A stretch of DNA of 64,000 nt from Streptomyces thinghirensis (GTDB taxonomy: Bacteria; Actinomycetota; Actinomycetia; Streptomycetales; Streptomycetaceae): contig JAKFGP010000021.1 of NCBI GenBank assembly GCA_021502835.1, forward strand, positions 18,913 through 82,912, read 5' to 3'. This document shows positions 1 to 10,095 of this stretch, piece by piece. Each line of letters starts with the position of its first letter. Within the stretch, counting starts at the first letter, position 1. The position numbers and the translations under genes are program-made. Below the pieces are notes generated by a model. It searched no databases. It saw only the letters and a list, made by a program, of their open reading frames with translations, and was not told the origin of the DNA.

Positions 1-263
1 CTCTGGCCGGACTCGTCGGAGCGCGGTCTGACGGCAGGGCCGGTACAGACCGGCGGGGAGCGAACCCGCTTCGCGCTGCGCTCGACGACCCCGACGGCAA
101 TCAGGATCACCTTGTTGGAGAACCCGGTGGTCTGGACCGGGCAGGCCCTCACCCGGTTCCGCCGCCGGGCGCTGCACCAGCCGGCGCCTGTCCGCCCTCA
201 CCGAGCGCCGCCGGGCCCAGGCTACGTAGCCTTGAACACAGGAAGAGGAGAAGGAGCTCTGGC
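1..263. other. Unassigned left edge
   Basis: No reading frame here could be matched to a family on either strand; frameshifts and the window edge may hide the end of a gene. The last 30 bases hold a purine-rich Shine-Dalgarno stretch (aggagaaggag, about 246-256) that serves the PPOX-type gene starting at 264. Confidence 0.4.
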
Positions 264-902
264 ATGACGCCGAAGGAGCCCGCGGCCGGACAGGAACGCC
301 CGCTACAGCGCCGCGCTCAACCCACGCGCCCCGGCGCGGAGGGCGTCACCGCCACCGACTGGGGGAGGCCCAGCGCCGGCTGCAGGCCGCCGAGGTCTTC
401 TGCGATCACCACCGTCCGGGCCGGACGGAGCCACAACGGCACGTCACGCCACTGATTCGCCCGCCTGGCACGAGGCGAGTAGCGCTGCACTCCAGCACCG
501 CCGACCGGGGGAGCAGAAGGCGGAAGAACCTGGCGGGCAACGCCAGTTTGCAGTCCTCACCACAGGAAGGCGCAACGTCTTCACTCAACCAGAAGATCCT
601 CGACATCGTGGTTTCGTAGGGCACAAGGGCGGACGGGATATAACGAGGACCCGGCACGGCAGAACAGAGATAGTCATCGCCGCGTTTGGAGACGCAGTAC
701 GAAGGGAGATCACATTCGTGCTCGCCGGAGGAGCAACTTCTACGGCTTCGGCGACAGCATCCAACAAGCGGCAACGACCTGCTGTTCTTAAAGGGAGGTG
801 GCACCCGGCAAACGGCGTACGGCTTCGGCGCACGACGGCTCGGGTGTTTCAGCCAACACCCGCTACACCTTCTGCTTACCCTCGAAAGCAGTCAAAAGTT
901 GA
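264..902 (+). CDS. PPOX-class (pyridoxamine 5'-phosphate oxidase-like) FMN/F420-dependent protein, frameshifted
   Basis: The start is an ATG 8-10 bases after aggagaaggag. After correcting several single-base indels the protein reads in family order: VFWITTVRPDG and HVTPL near residues 45-60, then NLAGNAS and LTTGRN near 95-110, then DLDIV, and a C-terminal stretch equivalent to TAYGF and NTRYTF just before the stop at 900-902. This is the split-barrel layout of the pyridoxamine 5'-phosphate oxidase superfamily, whose actinobacterial members are mostly cytosolic F420- or FMN-dependent reductases. The length of about 210 residues is normal. At least four frame changes are needed (around 395, 500, 540 and 700). 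Because both ends and the core motifs survive, they look like sequencing errors. The substrate cannot be told. Confidence 0.7.
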
Positions 903-1261
903 TCATGTGACTGCTCGACCAGACCGACGGCGACACCGAAACCCCCCCGGACGCGGAGCCGGTGACGTGGAGACCGCCGTAGCCACCGCGGGCGCGGGCG
1001 GTCTGCGGGATTCCCGCTGAGCATGCGTACCTCGATGGCGTAGACGGCGCCGCGGGCGTGCAGGCGTTCCTGTCCGGCCGGGTCCGGTTCACGGGCAGGC
1101 GCCCCGTGTTCGGCGGACACCGGCCGGGTAAACCATTCCTCCTTAAGGTGGCGCAGGACGACGTTGGCGGACTGCGGGGCACGACAGGTCCGGTCGAAGG
1201 AGTGGGCAGTCCGCACCTGACTTGATCCTACGGCGTCCAGCAGTGATGAGCGGCGTGGAAG
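903..1261. other. No confident gene
   Basis: A minus-strand frame stays open from 1216 to 863, starting at a plausible ATG (product of 117 residues, Arg-rich second half). I could match it to no family and its end overlaps the PPOX gene. It may be a frameshifted small gene or a shadow. No hairpin or repeat stands out. Confidence 0.3.
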
Positions 1262-1543
1262 TCAGTCCAAACCGGTCGCCCAGCCGTCAGTGCGGAGAGG
1301 TCGTTGTTGGCGAGCCGCGACGAAGTCGACTCGGTGCACTGGGACGGGACCGTCGTGGTGTTCCATCACCCGGGCGCGATCGGCCTCGCCTTCGATGACC
1401 TCGTCGTCGATCGAAGCGAACGCACGGCCTTTCGCCCACGCGACGATCCTCGGGCGTCTTCCAGAACCCCACCGCCGGGCTGAACCAGCGGCGGGCGCGA
1501 GGAATGAAGGGCAGTGGAGCCATGCCGGGACTGGCCGCCACAA
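1262..1543 (-). pseudogene. HAD-like hydrolase, C-terminal part only
   Basis: Frame-corrected minus-strand translation gives WKTPRIVAWAKGRAFASIDD, then HRVDSRLG, LSALT and WATGLD before the stop at 1262-1264. This order (Trp-Lys-Thr, a Phe-Ala-x-Ile-Asp-Asp strand, a VDxRLGL element, terminal W-A-x-G-L) resembles the last third of actinobacterial HAD-superfamily proteins in which the IDD aspartates bind the metal. The upstream two thirds, including the expected N-terminal DVDGVL nucleophile motif, are not seen between 1543 and 1762, so the gene seems to be 5'-truncated. Two indels also lie within the remaining part. The family call is from motif order only and is tentative. Confidence 0.4.
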
Positions 1544-1762
1544 GAGATGGCTTCGTCGTTCGGGCGGGCTGAGCAGTCAGTTGTTCAGCGGGCGGTAGGT
1601 GGCGCCGCCGGAGCTGGACACCGCCCTCCCATGTTGTCTGCTTGGCTCAAGGAGTCTCAAATCCTCGCCGCAATAGGCGTGTTCGTGTCCAGTGAGGGCA
1701 GCCGAGTCTGCAGGCCGGCCTCACTGAATGACGAACCGGTAATCGTTGAAGTGGGGATCTGT

Positions 1763-2680
1763 ATGCGCAGCAGGGGGATGAAGGTCGGCGCGATCGCGGT
1801 CGCCGCGGTCATCGGGAGCGTTGTTCTCGCGGGGTGCGGGGACGACGGTAGAACCGGGGCCAAGGGGGCCGGTGCCTCGGCGAGCGCGAGCAACTGGCGG
1901 CGGCGGCGGTGGTCAGGAGCGGGGTACGTCGGCGGTGCGTGCGGCCTATGACATGTAGAGACGGCTGAAGCCAGAGTCGGCACGGATGACGATAAAGATG
2001 AAGCTTGCCGCGGAGGGCAGGGCGATCCCTTCCGACGGCAAGGGTGTCATCGACGACCTGGCCGGGGGCGACAGCGTCATGACCATCACGGCGCAGGACA
2101 AGGCAGCATCGAGCAGCGGGGTGGTCGACCAGGTCCTGTACCAGGAAGGTTCCCGGCCAGGAAGGCTCGCGGGCAGCGACGCCCTGGATCAAGATCGACC
2201 TGAAGAGGTCGCCGCGCAGCAGGGCGCATGAGCAACCAGCAGATCGGGACGACCCGGCCCGACCGCAGCCTACGCCCAAGGCGATCACCGACAAAGGACG
2301 TCACCAAGGTCGGCACCGAGAAGATCGACGGAGCCAGCACCAGCACTACAAGGTCTCCGTGGACGTCTCGGAAGCTGCCGGGCGGCGAGCAGAGATAGAG
2401 CGAAGCAGCTCGGCCCGACGCTGCCGATGCAAGGTCTGCGCTCGACGACGGGGGCCGGATGCCCGCCGCCAGCGGATCGACGCCGACCGTCAAGGCCCCG
2501 GCCTCCGCCAAGCCGGACAACAGCGCGTCCCCCCAGCAGCTCAAGATGAGCACGGTGATGCGATTTCTCGGACTTCGGCACCGAGAGTCAACGCCGAGGC
2601 CCCGCCGGCCGACCAGGTTGCCGACACGACCGACGAGGCGCTCCAGGGCGGCCAGCAGCAGAGCTGGCTGGCACTATTAG
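1763..2680 (+). CDS. Secreted lipoprotein, LppX/LprG-like, frameshifted
   Basis: The N-terminus (MRSRGMKVGA, a hydrophobic stretch, then VLAGC) is a lipoprotein signal peptide with the lipobox Cys at about residue 26, followed by a small Gly/Ala/Ser linker. The mature part, frame-corrected, has segments typical of streptomycete LppX/LprG-like or LolA-like lipoproteins: VIDDLAGGDSVMTI, VDQVLYQEG, KIDGAS followed by HYKVSVDV, and near the end LKMSTVMRFSDFGTEVNAEA and ADQVADTTDEAL. The protein should be anchored outside the membrane; a role in lipid or glycolipid carriage is inferred from the fold family only. At least four indels interrupt the frame. A second ATG at 1778 is an alternative start. 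The stop is TAG 2678-2680. Confidence 0.6.
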
Positions 2681-2825
2681 AGCGGCGCCCTTCGTTCACC
2701 CGAGGAGTCGCGGCGTCGGCTCTGAGTGGTGCCGACGCCGGCGTTTCTCTTCTGCGTGGCTGCGAGTCCTGCCAGGTGATGTAGATCGTGACGGGGCTGT
2801 GGGTGCCGTTAGCGTTGGTGGCGGG

Positions 2826-3657
2826 ATGGGCGGTATGGATGTACGCCGCAGGAACAATGTCGTAGTGACCGGCCGTGCGGATGGCCCGGTGGTGGTGCTG
2901 GCGCACGGATTCGGATGCGGCCGGGAACATGGCGTCTGACCGTGCCCGGCCCTGGCCGATCGCTACCAGGTCGTGCTGTTCGGCCACGTCGGTTCGGGAA
3001 CCCAAGTCCGACCTGTCGGCGTGGAGCGAGGGCGGTATTCGACTCTCGCGGGCTATGCCCAGGACGTGGTCGACATCTGCGAAGAGCTGGACCTGCGGCG
3101 GGTGACGTTCGTGGGGCATTCGGTCAGTGCTGATGATCGGCATGCTGGCTGCTGCAGGCGGCGCCGGAGCCCGGATCGGGTCGTTGGTGATGGTGGCGCC
3201 CTCTCCCTGCTACATCGATTCCGACGGCTACCGGGGCGGTTTCGGCGCGGAGGACATCGACGAGCTGCTGGCGTCGCTGGAGTCCAACTATCTGGGCTGG
3301 TCCGCGGCGATGGCTCCACGTGATCATGGGGAATCCGGAGCGGCCGGAACTGGGGGAGGGAGCTGGCGAACAGTTTCTGCGCCACCGACCCCGACATCGC
3401 CCGCGTCTTCGCCCGCACCACGTTCCTCACGGACTCCCGAGAGGATCTGGAGTCCGTGTCCGTTCGGACCCTGATCCTCGAGTGCTCCAACGACGCCATC
3501 GCGCCCCGCGAGGCTCGGTTGCCTACGTGCATGCCCGGATCGCGGGTTCCACGTTGAGTGACGCTGCCGGCCACGGGCACTGCCCGCGGCTGTCCGCGCC
3601 GCGAGTGCCACCGGTGCCGCGATCCTGGACTTTCTGGAGCCCTCAGCGGTGATGTGA
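2826..3657 (+). CDS. Alpha/beta hydrolase, RsbQ-like
   Basis: After frame correction this is an alpha/beta hydrolase with the RsbQ signature: GPVVVLAHGFGCDQNMWR near the N-terminus, DHVGSGRSDL, GYAQDVVDICEELDL, the nucleophile elbow VGHSVSAMIG, SPCYIDSDGYRGGF, and near the C-terminus LECSNDAIAP (acid) and TGHCPQLSAP (catalytic His). The length of about 270 residues matches the family. In Bacillus, RsbQ is needed for the energy-stress phosphatase RsbP. Here the stop (TGA 3655-3657) lies only about 57 bases before the best ATG of the RsbP-like gene, so the pair is conserved and probably co-transcribed. Two in-frame ATGs (2826, 2835) are possible. Four or so frameshifts break the gene (around 2930, 3000, 3130, 3310 and 3540). 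Confidence 0.75.
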
Positions 3658-3713
3658 GCTGCACCGGCGAGGACCCGGAACCTGTCGAGGGGGAGAGCAG
3701 GAGGCATCCCCGG

Positions 3714-5056
<1,343 letters not shown>

Positions 5057-5057
5057 G

Positions 5058-5397
5058 ATGAAGCCGCTGCATATCACTACCCGAGACGCCGCCACAGGAC
5101 CCGTCCTCGAAGTCATCGGCGATCTCGAATACGCCACCGCACATCAACTGCGCGAACACGTCAGCGCCCTCATCCTGCGACCGGGCCAGCGCCTGGTCCT
5201 GATCTGGGACGTCTGGATTTCTGCGACTCCAGCGGTATCACCGCCTTGATCGCCGCCCACAACTGCGCCACCGCCGCCGAGGCCGAGCTCGCCCTGGCCG
5301 CAGTCCCCGACAACACCTTGCGCATCCTGCGCATCGTCGGCCTCGACCAGGTCTTCCCTTCTTCGCCGACACCGATACGGCAACCACCACCACCTGA
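5058..5397 (+). CDS. STAS-domain anti-sigma factor antagonist, RsbV-like
   Basis: Begins with ATG two bases after the TGA of the phosphatase gene, so translation is likely coupled. The translation MKPLHITTRDAATGPVLEVI is followed by GDLEYATAHQLREHV and, after one frame correction near 5210, LDFCDSSGITALIAAH, where the Ser of DSSG is the residue phosphorylated by the partner kinase in this family. The C-terminus (LRIVGLDQVFPLF, ending near ADTDTATTT) is complete at about 112 residues. Role by family: in the unphosphorylated state it binds an RsbW-type anti-sigma kinase and frees the sigma factor. The adjacent phosphatase (upstream) and HATPase (5853-6273) are the natural partners. Confidence 0.8.
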
Positions 5398-5422
5398 TCC
5401 ACTGCCCTGGCGGTTCTGGCAC

Positions 5423-5451
5423 CCGACGCAGGCCGACCCGCCCTGCGTCGG
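5423..5451 (+). terminator. Hairpin after the STAS gene
   Basis: Ten-base arms, ccgacgcagg at 5423-5432 and cctgcgtcgg at 5442-5451, with a 9-base loop, start 25 bases after the STAS stop. There is no U-tract, as is usual for actinomycete terminators. It separates the phosphatase/STAS unit from the sigma remnant. Confidence 0.55.
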
Positions 5452-5457
5452 CGGGCA

Positions 5458-5772
5458 ATGTCATCGACGGCAGTGCGCCGGTGGGCCGGATTGGCGTCCA
5501 ACGGCTACGACTCCTCTTCTCTGGACGCAGCGATCAACGGCAGCGAGGACGGTGAATCGGCCCTGGCCGACTTCATCGGGACCGAAGACGCAGCGCGCGC
5601 CATGGTCGATGACTTCCACCGCCTCCTGACCCGCCTGCGGGGACGGCATGCTCGCCACGAACCGAACCCGGCCCCTGCCCCGCTGCCGTTCTGCGGAGAT
5701 CGGCGGCATGCGCCCCGACACGGCGACGCGGAAGTGGTCTACCGTCTACGGGGACTTGAACTATCAGTCTGA
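5458..5772 (+). pseudogene. Remnant of a SigB/SigF-type sigma factor (region 3 to start of region 4)
   Basis: About 60 residues match the middle of group 3 sigma factors of the SigB/SigF type: NGYDSSSLDAAI, then SEDGESALADFIGTED, then DFHRLL. This is the stretch between region 3 and region 4 (relatives read SLDAP..GED, LADFIG.ED, then the leucine-rich start of region 4). Region 2 (core binding, -10 recognition) is absent: only 60 bases separate it from the preceding STAS stop, and these hold a terminator hairpin. Downstream, the helix-turn-helix of region 4 cannot be recovered in any frame up to 5850. Unlike most broken genes here, this one lacks whole domains, so it looks like a real deletion remnant or a large local assembly error. 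Its position between STAS and HATPase genes fits a former sigma-B operon. Confidence 0.5.
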
Positions 5773-5784
5773 GCTGGGCCCGCC

Positions 5785-5809
5785 GCGTCAACAGCAACGC
5801 AGCGGGTAC
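5785..5809 (+). promoter_or_regulatory. Possible sigma-B-type promoter upstream of the HATPase gene
   Basis: GCGT at 5785-5788, a 15-base spacer, then GGGTAC at 5804-5809. This fits the published streptomycete SigB consensus GNNT-N14-16-GGGTAC/T. It lies about 44 bases before the GTG of the RsbW-like gene. The -35 element is loose, so a chance match is possible. Confidence 0.35.
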
Positions 5810-5852
5810 ACGCGACAGCACAGGGCCGGGTTTGCAGCGGGTAGGGGGCACA

Positions 5853-6273
5853 GTGGACGAATCGTCGATGCGGGCAGTGGGCTGGGCACGCTCGCTGCCC
5901 ATGGGCGCCAGTCCGAAGTTGGCCCGCGACTGGGCACGCGCGCCTGGAGACCCTCGGCTGGACTCAGAGCTACCCGCAGACGGTGGACGATGTGCTGCTG
6001 ACCGTGTCAGAACTGGTCACAAACGCCCACGTCCACGCCCACTCCACCGCCAGGCTCGTGATGACCTGGGACGGCCGATGCTTGCACGTCACCGTGCACG
6101 ACGACGACGCCGTCCCGCCCACCACGCGCACCCAGCCGTGACCGTCTCGGCGGGCGGGGGCATGCTCCTGATCGACGCACTGGCCGACGGCTGGGAAGCC
6201 CGCCCCTGCCCCCTACGGCAAGTCGGTCACCGCCTGCTTTCGCCCACCGAGCACGACCGGAACCGCCCCCTGA
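5853..6273 (+). CDS. HATPase_c anti-sigma-factor kinase-like protein, RsbW/SpoIIAB-like
   Basis: Frame-corrected, this is a compact GHKL ATPase of about 138 residues: LARDWARARLETLGWTQSY, N-box TVSELVTNAHVHAHS, TWDGRCLHVTVHDDDA (G1 region), and the G2 loop SAGGGMLLIDALADGW, ending with KSVTACFRPPSTTGTAP. It resembles the soluble ATP-binding regulators of streptomycetes that act as anti-sigma factors or STAS kinases. The start is GTG 5853 (ATG 5868 is an alternative). Indels occur near 5942, 6138 and 6213. It is transcribed in the same direction as the RsbQ-RsbP-STAS genes and would complete the partner-switch set. Which sigma factor it binds cannot be told. Confidence 0.7.
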
Positions 6274-6327
6274 CACATGCGGGCCCACTGGAGACGAAAC
6301 GGCCACCACTTGATACCGAAACAGCAT

Positions 6328-6352
6328 GTCTCACCAGGGGAAAGCTGGGTAT
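6328..6352 (+). promoter_or_regulatory. Possible sigma-B-type promoter of the hemerythrin gene
   Basis: GTCT at 6328-6331, a 15-base spacer, then GGGTAT at 6347-6352, fitting GNNT-N14-16-GGGTAC/T. The predicted start point would be about 35 bases before the GTG at 6396, a sensible leader length. Together with the partner-switch genes just upstream this suggests local stress control. Confidence 0.45.
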
Positions 6353-6395
6353 CTGCGAGAGCGGACCACAGCCACCGAAGGTAAGGACAGACACT

Positions 6396-6893
6396 GTGTC
6401 ATCCACTGACGTCGTCGAACTCATTCTGAAGGATCACCGCCGTATGGAAGACCTGTTCCGTACGATGCGCAATGTCGAAGCCGACCGCGCCGCCGCTCTC
6501 GACGAGTTCGCGAACCTCCTCATTGCGCATGCCTCAGCGGAAGAAGACAAGGTCTACCCCGCCCTGCGCCGATACAAGAACGTGGACGGCGACGACGTGG
6601 AACACAGCGTCCATGAGCACCACGAAGCCAACGAGGCGCTGCTCGCCCTGCTGCAGGTGGAGGACACAGCTTCCGAGGAGTGGGGCGAAAAGCTGGAGGA
6701 ACTCGTCACGGCGGTCAATCATCACGCGGACGAGGAAGAACGGACTCTCCTCAATGACGCACGGGAGAACGTCAGCGACGAACGCCGCGCCGAATTGGGC
6801 CAGACGTTCCGCGAGGCACGCGCACAATACCTGGACTCCGCATGCGGCAGCATCGAGAACGTACGCAAACTGGTGGCCGCAGCCAACGACTGA
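6396..6893 (+). CDS. Hemerythrin HHE-domain protein
   Basis: An intact 165-residue frame from GTG 6396 to TGA 6893. The four-helix hemerythrin layout is visible with metal-binding residues in each helix: LKDHRRMEDLF (about residues 10-20), HASAEEDKVYP (about 48-58), HEHHEANEAL (about 75-84) and NHHADEEERTLL (about 108-119). Such proteins bind a di-iron centre and take part in oxygen, nitric oxide or redox stress responses. There is no signal peptide or membrane segment, so it is cytosolic. A purine-rich stretch ending in ggtaagga precedes the start. The gene follows the anti-sigma region and carries its own sigma-B-like promoter motif. Confidence 0.85.
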   Translation: MSSTDVVELILKDHRRMEDLFRTMRNVEADRAAALDEFANLLIAHASAEEDKVYPALRRYKNVDGDDVEHSVHEHHEANEALLALLQVEDTASEEWGEKLEELVTAVNHHADEEERTLLNDARENVSDERRAELGQTFREARAQYLDSACGSIENVRKLVAAAND

Positions 6894-7084
6894 TGCCCTT
6901 CGGTCGTCCTTCCGAAAAGCGCGGCCGACCGCCAGCGTGGCAGTATCGAACCTCCGCCTTTCCGCTTACGCCACTGCGGCAACGGCGGAATAGCAGTCAC
7001 TCAGCGTGTCCCTAGGTATACGTGCCGACACTGGGATATTGGTCTGCCGACACCTGCCCAGACGGTCACCAATACGCGGCCCGC

Positions 7085-7216
7085 TCAGCAGTACCACCCG
7101 GAGTCGTCGAGCCAGTAGGCGCCCGGCAACTCGGCAAAGATCACATCGCTTGTCGCGCCCTCGCCGAGTACGCAGCCATCTATGCGCTTGCTGGTCTCGT
7201 AGTCGCAGCGGTCCAT
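7085..7216 (-). CDS. Hypothetical 43-residue protein overlapping the STAS gene
   Basis: The ATG (7216-7214) overlaps the TGA of the STAS gene by one base (TGATG), so translation may be coupled. The product has 43 residues, begins MDRCDYETSKRIDGCVLGEG, and ends GAYWLDDSGWYC; it contains three Cys and several aromatic residues near the end. No family was recognised. The frame also stays open upstream of the ATG, so a frameshifted C-terminal extension of the STAS protein cannot be excluded. Confidence 0.4.
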   Translation of the reverse strand: MDRCDYETSKRIDGCVLGEGATSDVIFAELPGAYWLDDSGWYC

Positions 7217-7619
7217 CAGCGTCGCGTGTGTGGCCAGTCGGCAAGCCCCTCCGAGCTGGGAGGTTGCGCGGTGGCCTGCTCGGCGGAGTCGTGGAACGAG
7301 TACACGGGGCGCAGGCCGCCGAGCGTGAAGACGCGCAGGAGCCGATTGTCGGCGCAGGCGATCCGCAGCGACCCGTGGCGGGCCTGGATGCGTTTGGTAA
7401 CGGCGACGATCATGCCGAGCCCCGTGGAGTCCAGGAACGGGGCGCCGCACAGATCCATAACGAAGTGCCGTTGGCCCTCGGCCAGGAGCCGGACCACTGC
7501 CTCTCGCACGAGGGGGAGAAGGCGACGTCGATCTCGCCGTTCGCCTCGACGACCGTCCAGCCGTTCATCACGTGGCAACCGACCACCCCGTGCGGTCCCG
7601 CGACGTCCTGATCACACAC
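7216..7619 (-). CDS. STAS-domain anti-sigma factor antagonist, BldG-like
   Basis: Read on the minus strand from GTG 7619, 5-10 bases after a gggag Shine-Dalgarno. The sequence MCDQDVAGPHGVVGCHVMNG runs into VVEANGEIDVAFSPLVREAV (one frame change near 7505), then FVMDLCGAPFLDSTGLGMIV, where DST is the usual phosphorylation site, then RHGSLRIACADNRLLRVFTL and an acidic/Ser tail. The length of about 133 residues is slightly above the family norm because of the tail. STAS antagonists of this type bind RsbW-like kinases. The gene converges with the hemerythrin gene and may feed into the same partner-switch network as 5058-6273. Confidence 0.75.
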
Positions 7620-7703
7620 GCTCTGCTCCCTTGCACGCTGACCGATTTAGACCGTTTCATCCATAGAACGGGCTGCGGCTGGAACGGCGCAAGGACCTGC
7701 TTT

Positions 7704-8460
7704 TCAGATGGTGAGCGAGAGTCTCCGGGATACCCGCTCCGCGGTCGTGACCAGCGTCGTCACCGCGCTTTCGAGACCGGCGGTGCGGTCGGCGCGCAAA
7801 GAGATACCGAGCGCACCGATGGTGTCCCCCCTGGCGGACGGGCACGGCGATGCACGCGGTGCCAAGGGCGTACTCCTCGACATCGGTGACGGCGGGGCCG
7901 TGGAAGGCGGCGTCGAGGCGCCGCAGCAGTTCGGCACGGTGGGTGATGGTGCGAGGAGTGAGATCGTTCAACGGTGGCGAGAGAGGTAGTCGGCGCGGGC
8001 CTCACCGTCCAGCTCGCGCAGAACGCACTTCCCGAGCGCCGTGGCATGCCCTGCGTCCTCGAAGCCGACCCACAGATCGACGCGGGAGCCTTCGGACCGT
8101 CCACGATCTCCGCGACCCCGGATCTCGCCATCTCGTAGAAGGTCAGGTAGGCCGCCGCCGACAGACCATCCCGCAGCTCCGTGAGCGTGGGACGGATCCT
8201 GCTGAGCGCCGCCTGATCGCGGCTTCCTCCGTGCAGCGCGCCCAGCTTCTCCCCGAGGACGAACGTGCCGTCGTCGAGTTTGCGCACGTAGCCGTCGTGC
8301 ACCATCGTGCGCAGCAGGTGGTAGGTCGTGGCCAGGGCCAGCCCGGTCTCGCGCGCCAGCTGCTTGGCCGGCGCGCCGCTCGTGCGCGCCCACGGCCTCC
8401 ATCAACCGGAAAGCTCGCTGCACCGACGAGATGAGCGTGGGTCCGTCCTTGCCACCCATG
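7704..8460 (-). CDS. IclR-family transcriptional regulator
   Basis: Starts at ATG 8460 (MGGKDGPTLISSVQRAFRLM). Residues 8-70 form the IclR winged helix-turn-helix (frame-corrected AKQLARETGLALATTYHLLR, then DGYVRKLDDGTFVLGEKL). The C-terminal effector domain includes SAAAYLTFYEMARSGVAEIV, VDLWVGFEDAGHATALGKCV, LRELDGEARADYLSRH, GTACIAVPVRQGDTIGALGI and VTTLVTTAERVSRRL. The length of about 252 residues is normal. Four indels break the frame (near 8385, 8095, 7972 and 7825). IclR proteins usually repress catabolic or differentiation genes on sensing small metabolites. No catabolic operon lies next to it, so the target is unknown. Confidence 0.8.
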
Positions 8461-8833
8461 CCTCTACCTTGCTTCGCGCGTACACGTCCGGGCAAGTCGG
8501 ACAAGACGCCCGATGCACCGGCCTTCGTTCGCAGCGCGAAGTCGGCGACAAAGATCCAGTGGAAAGGAGCTGCGTTCGGGGAGGCGGGCGGGCCGTGCGC
8601 CGTCGGCGGAGAGCATGAGGCGCCAGGAGGCGCCCGGTGGCGTGGTAGTCGACGGCGGCGGGCTCGTGCGGCCACGCACTCGTCGTTGCACAGCGGGTAC
8701 CGGTGGTCCGGCGACTGTGACGTGTCCCAGCGATTTTCGCAGCCGACGCGGCAAGCGCGCGGCCCGGGCCACGCGACACGGGTGACGCGGTGTTCTCATG
8801 CCGAAGCGATCAGTCAGCAGGAGAGGCGGCGAG
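8461..8833. other. No confident gene
   Basis: Both strands have long open frames, as expected from the GC content, but none gave a recognisable protein. It contains the upstream control region of the IclR gene. No hairpin, repeat or promoter consensus was identified. Confidence 0.4.
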
Positions 8834-9061
8834 TTACCTCCAGTTCACGTGGAGGTGCCAGAGGTGTTCCGCCTCCTCCTCGCACATGAACTGGAGAGAT
8901 GGAGCAGCGACCGAACAGCCCGACCGGAAGGAGTGAAACGCGGCCCCTGATGATGAAGGATGTCGAAGCCATGGATCACGAACAGGGGTCGCGTTCGCGT
9001 ACCCCTCGAGGAGCCCGGCGAGATGCTGCGCGGACTCGCGGTCGATGGTCGGTCGGGGCAC
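8834..9061 (-). CDS. Hypothetical 75-residue protein
   Basis: A minus-strand frame from GTG 9061 to a stop at 8834-8836. The translation begins VPRPTIDRESAQHLAGLLEG and ends EEEAEHLWHLHVNWR. Codon use looks natural (GC-rich third positions), and the balance of acidic, aromatic and small residues is protein-like. No family recognised. It ends convergently with nothing and lies upstream of the GNAT gene on the other strand. It may be the 3' part of a longer frameshifted gene reaching to about 9230. Confidence 0.35.
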   Translation of the reverse strand: MPRPTIDRESAQHLAGLLEGYANATPVRDPWLRHPSSSGAAFHSFRSGCSVAAPSLQFMCEEEAEHLWHLHVNWR

Positions 9062-9150
9062 TGCGCCACGTCAGCGACGACTTCATGCACACTGCCCTGA
9101 GCAAGAGCCCGGCCTGTGCGTTCGACGGCGTCTGATGAGGAAGGACCGAC

Positions 9151-9930
9151 ATGGACGAAGCAGTCAGGAGCCGAGGTTCTGGCGGAACTCGACACCCTGC
9201 GGCGCGCGAGCGGTGTCGCCGCCGGCCACACCGACCTGGTGCGTGAGTACTCGGCGGACGGCTCGGAGTGCCGGATCGTCTTCGCCGACCTGGCGGACGG
9301 CGAGGTCGGCGGAAATCGTCCGCGGAGAGCGGAACTCGCCCGGTCCGGCGGCTACACCCCTGGAGTGGAAGGTCTACGGCCACGACAGGCAGCGGGGTTT
9401 GGCTGCCGGGCTCGAAGCAGCGGGCTTCGAGCCCGACGAGGAGGAGCAGGTGCTGGTGCTCCCGGTCGCCGAGGCGTCATCGGCCCTCTTCGACACCTCG
9501 GGCTACGACGTGCGGCAGGTGACCGATGCCGCCGAGCTCGACGACTACGCCGAGATCTCCCGCCAGATCGGTCGGCACAACCCGGACGAGGAGCGTCGGC
9601 AGCTGGCTCGGCTGCTCGAAGAGCAGCCTGACGTGATGAGCGTGCACATCGCCTATGCCCAGGGCGAGCCGGTCTCCTGCGGACGGGTCCACTTCCAGGC
9701 CGGCAGCCCGTTCGCCGAGCTGGCGGGCGCCCGGACAAAGACGACCCACCGTCGGCAGGGCTTCTTCACGGCGAGATGGCTCCCGGCTGCGGCAGGCCGG
9801 GGAGCGCGGCTGCGCCCTGCTGGTCACCGATGCGCTGCCCACCTCCGAACCGATCCTGCGCAAGCGCGGCTTCGAGGTGGTCACCTTCACCCGGCCGTAC
9901 CTCTTCGAGCCGGAGGTACTGCCTTCTTGA
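9151..9930 (+). CDS. GNAT-family N-acetyltransferase (two-domain, MSMEG/SCO type)
   Basis: Frame-corrected length is about 259 residues from ATG 9151. Recognisable parts are AEVLAELDTLRRASG, EWKVYGHD (near residue 75), AAGLEAAGFEPDEEEQVLVL, DAAELDDYAEISRQIGRHNP, then the GNAT core: HIAYAQGEPVSCGRVHFQAG, RTKTTHRRQGFFTA (the acetyl-CoA pyrophosphate-binding R/Q-x-x-G-x-G/A turn), RQAGERGCALLVTDALPTSE, and ILRKRGFEVVTFTRPYLFEP at the C-terminus. Cytosolic acyl-CoA-dependent N-acetyltransferase; substrate unknown. Indels lie near 9165, 9310, 9395 and 9772. A GAGGAAGGA Shine-Dalgarno lies just upstream. Confidence 0.75.
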
Positions 9931-10095
9931 AGCGATTGAATCCCGTGACGGCCACATTACGCCCGGTCAGTCAGCCGTGAGCCTCTGGCGTCTGCCCCGC
10001 TCGCCCCCGACGTCGCTCCTTCACAGGACGCGAACGCCGCCCAGGGTGCGGCACCGGGTTCCGCCTCCCCGACCCCGCGGCGGGAAGATGGGATC

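Noticed and set aside
863..1216. A 117-residue minus-strand frame
   Set aside because: No family, Arg-rich second half and overlap with the PPOX gene; kept only as part of an unassigned stretch.
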